A program made the position numbers and the translations under genes. A DNA stretch of 64,000 bases, from assembly GCA_002205965.3 (NCBI GenBank), contig NADL03000556.1, positions 1-64,000 on the forward strand. Reading direction: 5' to 3'. Under the pieces are notes generated by a model. It was given only the letters and a program-made list of their open reading frames with translations, was not told where the DNA came from and did no database searches. Within the stretch, counting starts at the first letter, position 1; the number at the start of each line of letters is the position of its first letter. This DNA comes from Kappaphycus alvarezii (taxonomy: Eukaryota > Rhodophyta > Florideophyceae > Gigartinales > Solieriaceae). Positions 57,701 to 64,000 of the stretch are shown here, in pieces.

Positions 57701-58900
57701 TGTAAAGAGATGGTGGAGATACTTGAGATTTCGTTCGTCACTGAGCCTATAATCCTAGCAGAAATGCTTATATTCAGCTATGAACTCGTTCCAGCATTCA
57801 TCTTGGCTACCAAACTTTTTCTTGTTTTCTTCCCTGAAGTGCATAGACATATAGTGTTAAACCTATTCTTCTGATGGCTCCTGATTTTGGATGCACACTG
57901 AAGTGGAACGTATGGGGTTTGTATCGAATCTAATCGATTGTCCGGTTGGTGACGCAAAAGAGTTAAAATATCATCAATTTGGTTTTTAACGCTTTGCTGA
58001 GGCCACCATTGCGGAGAATAGTTGGCGCAAACCTCTTTGAAAGGACAGCATATTCATGGCGGACTGTGGGCACATTGTGTCCTGCGATAAATAAAACCAA
58101 CTTGCGAATGATTAAGGGATTGCTCAGAATCTGTCTCAACAAAATAATTGTGATAAGAAAGTCCTCAAGCAACCAAACACAGAATAAATCACCAGAGATA
58201 GTATTATCCTCAACATAATCATGACGCAGTCCACTAGATACTGTTTTAATGCTTTTTTCTGTCTAACATCTTGACTGAAAACCATATTAATATACCCTTC
58301 TGCAAATGCAAATTGGTAGTGCATTAATTCTTCGAAATTTTGGTACTTTTAGTGATTTATTTTACTAGTGTACGTTCCTGTTTTTGTGGGTCGCCTATTA
58401 CTCTTTGTCTATTTGCTTTTTTTCGATCCCACTGCAAATCCTTTTTCCAAGTTCTTCAATTTTGTTTTATCAACTCAAATTTTAAATTTTAAAGCAAGGA
58501 TCAAAATTAACTTGATAATGCAATTTACTCAGAACAAGATGTAAGCTTCAGATTTAATTTAACTAAATCTAATTTGAAATAACCTTTTAATGATTTTCCC
58601 AACCTTGTTGCGCTGTAAATGTGAATAGCTCTCGAAAATGAGATCCTAACATGAAGGCGTATTTTCTTTTCTGTAAACAGTTCTTGTGCTTACGGCTCAG
58701 TAAATGGTGAAAGTAGGTTTTACACCCGTTGCAAATAACCTTGCAAAGCTTACAACTTCTCTTCTTTACAGCCATACGTAAAGAAGTAGCCTTAGTAAAC
58801 CCAGCGCGATCAGCCAATCCACGGCCAGCTTTGCGACGTAGTCATAGCGGAGACCTAGAAGTAAGTCTGTAAGTACTGTCAGCAATAGGAGAATCTGTAA
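54795..58900 (-). pseudogene. Ty1/copia-like pol, decayed
   Basis: Read leftward: an integrase C-terminal segment with PRFPAMNSELQNQIELMK near 56,560; the RT start near 56,080 (RFVQS, then AIGTKKRT); and the RT core 55,904-55,548 with FRIWSQDVRKAYLQS, LLKLLKPLYGLYDSGD and YMEDYLLSG, where the catalytic YVDD reads YMED. The RNase H end is at 54,992-54,795 with FTDSKILFDVV, KKLLMIDI and GNADNPADAFTK, a diagnostic copia ending. Possible upstream parts lie between 57,200 and 58,900, including a CxxC-rich 76-codon frame (58,817-58,587), but those are not certain. The order integrase before RT separates it from gypsy. LTRs were not identified. Confidence 0.8.
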
Positions 58901-59461
58901 GATAAATTGCTGCAACTTGACAACTTGGTACACATGGAACATCTGAAATCTGAATTTGGCCTGAATCTTAATCTATACTTGCAGTAGCTGCAACCGGGCC
59001 TGAAATTAAAGGAAAACTTTTCGTTACGAAATTGGTGAAAAATAGTGACATGTTACTGGTCTGGGACGGCTGTTTTTGTATGCTACATAGAGGCTCCTCA
59101 TTGTTCGGCAAAACTGCACAACTTGGCGAATTTTGAGTTACGCTCATATTTTCGGTGCTTACACTAGGATTTGGGATGATGCCCATAGATGATGAAATTA
59201 TAAAAAAATAGATCTTGATTCTGAGTTTTTCCTAGACTCAGTCGGATCAGGTCGGTTAGGTGGCACCGCGATCAAATCTTTGACCTTATTGGCCACTGGA
59301 GAGTGTCCAAAAAATTGAAATAAACGTAATTGTAAGTATTTACAGGATTAAACGTCACTTGAAGCAACGCAGAAATAGGACAAAAAGATATATTTTTACT
59401 GTCGAGTAGCGAATATATTCATTTCCTAAATTCCCCGGAAACAGTAAACCTGAAATGTCCT

Positions 59462-59763
59462 AGAAATTCAAGGGATAAAAGGAAGACTGGTCGCGTTAGC
59501 GGCGAGCCTGAAAAACGGCAGACGTTTTTGCTGGTGTAAACAAGCTGATTAGGTTGAAATAAAATTGTTGGTATTGTTTTTACTCTAATGCCCAAGGCGG
59601 GTAGGCCTTTACCAGGTAGTAGATTCCGTTGAGTATATCTAGCACATCTACGAACTACTACCTAAACTTCCCAGCGGATAGTCCTGCGGACGGTCGTAAC
59701 AGGCATCGCTAAAAGTAGAATAGGATAGAGAAAAGATAGACTACATAGGAGTAGTACGGGCAA
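59462..59763. repeat. Dispersed 300-bp repeat, copy 2
   Basis: Same orientation and landmarks as 46,511-46,842. It lies between the copia relic and the LINE fragment. The copies are well diverged, but their length agrees within about 30 bp. Confidence 0.7.
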
Positions 59764-59894
59764 AAGAGCTACACTATAGAACTGATGGAACATGTGGCCA
59801 CACTTCAAAAAGTGACATTACAGTACTTTCCAAACAATAAATTACCCAAATTTTTCCCTTGCAGGACTGTGCTGTAAATAATACATAAATAAAT

Positions 59895-60620
59895 TTTGTG
59901 AATCCCTGTAACTTTAACAGTGGGGAAAATTTGGGGTGTGTTTAATGCATGAAAAATATGGTCAGCTGTTTCCTGAGGGATGTCGTGATGTTAAAGGCTT
60001 ACAATGTAAAGGATTGGCGGGAAGCCGTCAAAACGCTAGAAACTGACTGGAGGCCAGCCAACAGGCACGCTGCATTGGACATCACTGCCGCTGCGGCATG
60101 ACGCTGTGTTAAGACTTCTTTGACCTTTGCATAGGTCTCCCTTGCCCTCGTAGCGACGTTGCGTGTGACGTCGGTTAGCAACGCGTGGGCGTCCGGGTGC
60201 CATCCTCCGAGGGTAGAGATAGGGAAGGGCACCAGCCTACGGAAGTACTTCCGGCGGAAGACGCGATAAAGAACTCGTATCTTCTGTGTTTCGCCGTTCT
60301 TGCCGCGTTAAGCGAGGTGAGTGGGTTGAATGTTCTCACTCTCCTGTTCGAGGGCGCTAGGGGGTTGACGAAGGTGATATCGAAGAAGTCTGTAACAGTC
60401 CTACGTTTGTAAATTGCGGTAACTACCTTGACAGCCACTATGCAGGTTTCAGCCAGCATCTCCATTACAGTAAATGAAACCCCTCTGCCCACGGCTAATT
60501 TGGTGCGATCACTCCTGTCGAAATCAGACCAAGTTTCAACGGTACAGTACGGCACGATCCGGTGCGACACTGTACAGTACAGTAGAGATACATATATCTT
60601 CCAAGAGTAAAACACCCAAA
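59895..60620 (-). pseudogene. LINE endonuclease C-terminal fragment, uninterrupted site
   Basis: The minus frames contain DFFDITFVNPLAPSNRR, the NPLTSLNAARTAKHRRYE segment, and then, after a frame change, FPISTLGGWHPDAHALLTDV and SNAACLLAGL. It is closely related to the 16.3-17.3 kb copy but has no LTR at the position where that copy is interrupted, so it shows the pre-insertion arrangement. It lacks the RPD and zinc region upstream. Confidence 0.75.
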
Positions 60621-60665
60621 CCTTTCCCCCTCGTGTACAGTACAGTACTGTACAGTACTGTGCCC
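60540..60665. repeat. GTACAGTACTGTAC-rich stretch
   Basis: Several overlapping ACTGTACAGT/ACAGTACTGT palindromic words cluster here, for example at 60,571-60,583 and 60,636-60,660. Similar single words occur at 17,490, 18,645 and 63,740. They are self-complementary. Confidence 0.7.
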
Positions 60666-60689
60666 TTACGGTGTGCGAAACTCTAAATA

Positions 60690-61397
60690 ATTGAAGTGGA
60701 TCAATGATTGAAAAGTCCGAGTTCCTCGAGCTCCAACGTTAGTAGGACACGAAGGATGTTTCCTCTACAGAATCACGATATTTGAGACGAAATGAGACAA
60801 GGCCGCCTCATAATACGAATCTCATGTTAATCCAGAGGCACTCGAAAACAAATTTTAGCGAGCTGGGAATCCCATCCAAACAAATATGCTCACATCGCAA
60901 TTTAGACGGGGACTTCCGGGAGTCTATTGGTCGAATTCCGTTAGGTTGCCCCTGAGAACGTCTTCAATCACGAGGGGACTCTGGCATAGCATAGTATACA
61001 TTGCCAGTCCTGTATGAGAAGAGCAGCGCCGTTGCAGTATCCTTTTCAGTTAATTTCCAGTCATATATGCTACGGCATGCAGATCGCGCAACCACGGACA
61101 GAAGCGGCGGCCATGGGCGTGAGAAATCCGTGCAAACAACTCTACTAGCTAGCTCTAGACTGAATACTACTGTACACTTTTTGCACGTCTGAGGGCTCTA
61201 GTAAAGCCTTTCGAGGCCGCTGCCCCTCATCAACTTGTCGATAAGTTATTCCCCTAGCAACTGTCATTTTGTTGCCGGTGTCTTGGTATGGACCAAGCGA
61301 AATAGAGCACCTCGTTTCCAGCCCCCCGATCAGGAGTATACAAGTACATTTATATTGCCGACTGCTTGCAGTTTTCTTGTGCTGTAACAATATTGTT
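60690..61397. other. No recognised gene
   Basis: Small frames on both strands (61,001-61,192; 61,145-61,390) carry no motif that I can name. Confidence 0.35.
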
Positions 61398-61463
61398 CAC
61401 AAGTGGCTTGGCCATTATACGGTATATACGCTCCGGTACAAATTTACTGGGTACCAACCCACA
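61398..61463. repeat. 66-bp module, copy 2
   Basis: It is the second copy of the 18,404 module. Here it is bracketed by ACAATATTGTT on both sides (61,387-61,397 and 61,461-61,471), which looks like a target duplication, though the word is also a palindrome. Confidence 0.7.
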
Positions 61464-64000
61464 ATATTGTTGCCCACGAGCCTTATTCCTCTCGAAATGG
61501 CACTGCGGCAGGCGATGCTCCCGCCGATTGACGCATCTCAATGTGCCTCAAAAAATGTGCTTCCATCAATTCCATTGTCCGTTTCCTATCAGCATGACAA
61601 TGCTTCTGTAATTTCACAGGTTTCTCGAGCAGAGCAGCGGTCAATTCCGGGATGCATCTCCTTGGATATTAGGCCATTACCGTACTCTTCTGTCCTCAAC
61701 TTCGTTGCGTTCCCCTTTAGTTCTTTTTCGTCAGTTGGCACAGGGCCAGCATTGATACGAGGCCACGGCACCTCCTGCGCAGCAACAACATTGAGATATT
61801 TGTAAAATCTAGACAATGCCGCTTCGACAGCGAGGATGGCTCTGTTGATCACTCAGCTTGCCAGCGAACGGTTTTAGGTTCACATGTAATTGCTAGGTTA
61901 GTTCCATGCAGGAATACTGCAACATGCTTCCATACGTATAACATGGAGAGGGATCCTGAGTTTCCTCGGCTGATCAAAAGCATGTTTCAATATCTTCTGA
62001 TTAGTTGCGCGAGCCGCCGATAAATGTTTGGTCAACGTTTCTAGCGGAGGTTCATTGGGCAGAAAATAATTTGCCTGAACGCTGAGTTTTGCCCTCTACA
62101 ATATCAGGGCGCCTCGTAGAATACGAGTTTAGAGTAGTAACTTTGGGTAACGGGATGATGCATAGACTGCACGGTCTGGATCAAAAGAGCGACAAATTAT
62201 TGGAAGGTAAGGAAAACTGCGAAGATCGAAGTTAGGATGCCGTCCGTGACTTCAACAGAACTGCTTTTTGATGCAGCAAGGGTTTATCCCTGTGCTGTCT
62301 GTTCAAGTCGGCAACTGCAGAATACCTTGGAATCGGATTGCCTTGGAGTTGCAGCAGCTTTGAACAAACATTCAAACTATTCAAATGGGAAACTGCAGTG
62401 TGATCAGCGATGGTAATGCAGTCATAAGAGCAACATCGTCACATCTTTACCGCAGTTTACAGTGAACAAGAATGTGACTTCGAGACCAAAAACTTTTTTC
62501 TGTCACAAGCGTCCCACATGACAGGAAGTGCCGATTGGGATCGGCTTAACTTACTCGATACGCTCCATTCTTTCCGAGAGGAAAAGTTTAGAGAAAAAGC
62601 GAGTAAAGCGACAGAGTAAACAAGATTTCAACTGGGACAGTACGTTATACTGTCATCGAGGCTGGACAATCATACAGTAGCGATGGAGCAGATTTTTGGG
62701 AGATATTTGAAATATGGTGACGCGGATGAAGGGAAGTGAGCAGGGGTAGGAGAGTCGAATGGAAGTGATGCTCTCCGCAGTTAATTTGGGCGCCAAACTA
62801 GGAAGCAACTGTGGATTATGGAGTGAGTGGTGTAGGATCAGTGTTTGGAGCCGACCTTGCAGGTCCAAGGTCCGGTTGGTTCAAAATCAACGGATGGAGG
62901 CGGGAAACTGGTAACAGTTGGTTGTGGAGTATTATGGGGGTGAAGGTGTCAACGAGAGCAGGTAGTGACGTGGACGATGACTGGTTGGATACATTCTGGA
63001 GCCATAATCTGCTGTTTAAATGATCGTGCACACAGAGTAGAGAGGAGGAAATTGAAAAAAGGAGCGACTCCTGTGATTTGAAAAGTTCTGTAAATGCAAT
63101 AGGAATTGTCGACAGTAAGGATAGCAACTGGGTAAGGGGAGTTGGAATGACAAATGGAAATGATGCCGAGTTGAATTTTTTGTTCTGATGTTTATGATGG
63201 AAGGATTATGCATGTGGATGGGCGACAGATGGAGCGAGATTTTATTCTGGGTTTCAATTGCCCCAAAAAAATCGTTGCTCGGAAGAAGATCCCAGAGGAG
63301 AAGGTGTTTGAAGCGAAATATCCCATTCCCAACGTTAGCGAGGGGTATTTTGTGAAGTCCGCAGAGTTAAAAAAGGTGTTCCTGATACTATGATATGGCT
63401 TGGTATCGGTGTACAGTATAATGAATTGGGGTAGAACCATTTTTGCTCCTGCTCGATATAGCGTTGTGACGGGGTGGGAAATGGTGCTTTGGCCATTAGT
63501 TTGAAATTTGTGGATGTAGATGAATAGGTGCGCCAGTGGATTCAAGTATCTGGTTGAATTATAAGCGCATGTGCAGGCATATGTGTTAGTCATCAATGAC
63601 GAGCACTACGGTGTACCACACTTGATGGAATAGAGCTGATGATGTTTTTTGAGCTTCCACGGATTTTCTAGTTCTGTAAACCTTTACAGTAGTCACATGA
63701 CGTTCACCTTCAATACAGAATTAGGAAGGAATCGACATACTGTACAGTAACTTTACGCTGGCGCCTGCAAACACCCTTTGTACCTCTGTACAGACACATA
63801 TCAAAAACGTTTCTTCCTTTTATTCAATATTCTTGTACTGCCGCGTGGAAACCGCCAGCCATCCGAACGCTGGAAGGCCTCACAAACCAGGATCCACGGC
63901 TCCACTGTGTTTGACTTTATCTGGCTCAATTTGGATTTTGCTTTAACGATTGGAACAAAGTAGTCGTGTATGCCTCTAGTTGGAGAGGGTAAATTGCACC
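61464..64000. other. No recognised gene to window end
   Basis: The longest frames are 61,269-61,805 (plus, 178 codons) and 63,192-63,596 (minus, 134 codons). Their sequences overlap other frames of similar length and show no motif. I cannot tell whether any is a gene. A G/A-rich segment at 62,690-62,960 and a TACTGTACAGTA word near 63,740 are the only features noted. Confidence 0.35.

Noticed and set aside
61269-61852. Opposing ORFs of 178 and 87 codons
   Set aside because: Both strands are open, neither shows a motif or homologue in the window, and the region includes the 66-bp repeat module.
1-64000. Bacterial or viral origin of the window
   Set aside because: Nested LTR elements, a LINE, SMC5-like sequence, TATA promoters and long non-coding stretches all point to a eukaryotic chromosome.

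Overview
This window looks like repeat-rich eukaryotic nuclear DNA. It has no operons, rRNA or tRNA that I can see. It carries remnants of Ty3/gypsy-like and Ty1/copia-like LTR retrotransposons, a LINE-like reverse transcriptase ending in a zinc-finger/restriction-like endonuclease region, a tyrosine recombinase, and TATA-type promoters. One continuous flavoprotein reading frame of more than 650 codons argues for an intron-poor genome. A macroalga such as a red alga would fit, but that is an inference from the style of the genome and elements, not shown by the sequence. Almost every coding stretch is broken by stops or frameshifts, so most entries are relics. LEFT ARM (1-11,700): near-palindromic CACGTG repeats at about 371, 3,651, 4,684 and 8,403 surround unfamiliar genes. 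Two tail-to-tail, very diverged paralogues lie at 621-3,524. A 3' fragment of an SMC5-like ATPase lies at 3,830-4,111. A long minus-strand gene at 4,852-8,153 is split into two overlapping frames, and its first half holds a ParB/DGQHR-like motif. Tandem-repeat DNA and a degenerate telomere-like CCCCTAA tract follow. MIDDLE (11,700-34,500): a minus-strand LTR element (gag with zinc knuckle, DTGA protease, LTR and an unusual acidic ORF) is followed by LINE fragments, one of them cut by a solo LTR that keeps its TSD. Next comes the best-preserved gene, an FAD monooxygenase-like protein with an EF-hand (19,541-21,692). After it, a LINE RT is split by an LTR element of about 9.2 kb (22,514-31,688) with a decayed Ty3/gypsy pol. 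A second LTR family with an intact acidic ORF sits inside that element. RIGHT ARM (34,500-64,000): a plus-strand copia relic (35.9-38.6 kb) is followed by about 8 kb of AT-rich DNA without recognisable genes and a perfect 21-bp-arm hairpin at 46,876. Then come a decayed tyrosine recombinase (48.7-49.9 kb), a 31-bp minisatellite, a broken minus-strand gene (52.1-54.2 kb), a minus-strand copia relic (54.8-58.9 kb), another LINE endonuclease fragment (59.9-60.6 kb), and unassigned DNA to the end. The genes do not form a pathway: the window is layered mobile elements around one or two possible host genes (the FAD monooxygenase, perhaps the ParB-like gene). The most unusual parts are the CACGTG-palindrome region, the acidic ORF associated with an LTR, and the tyrosine recombinase/minisatellite region. 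All calls come from reading motifs by eye; no database search was made.
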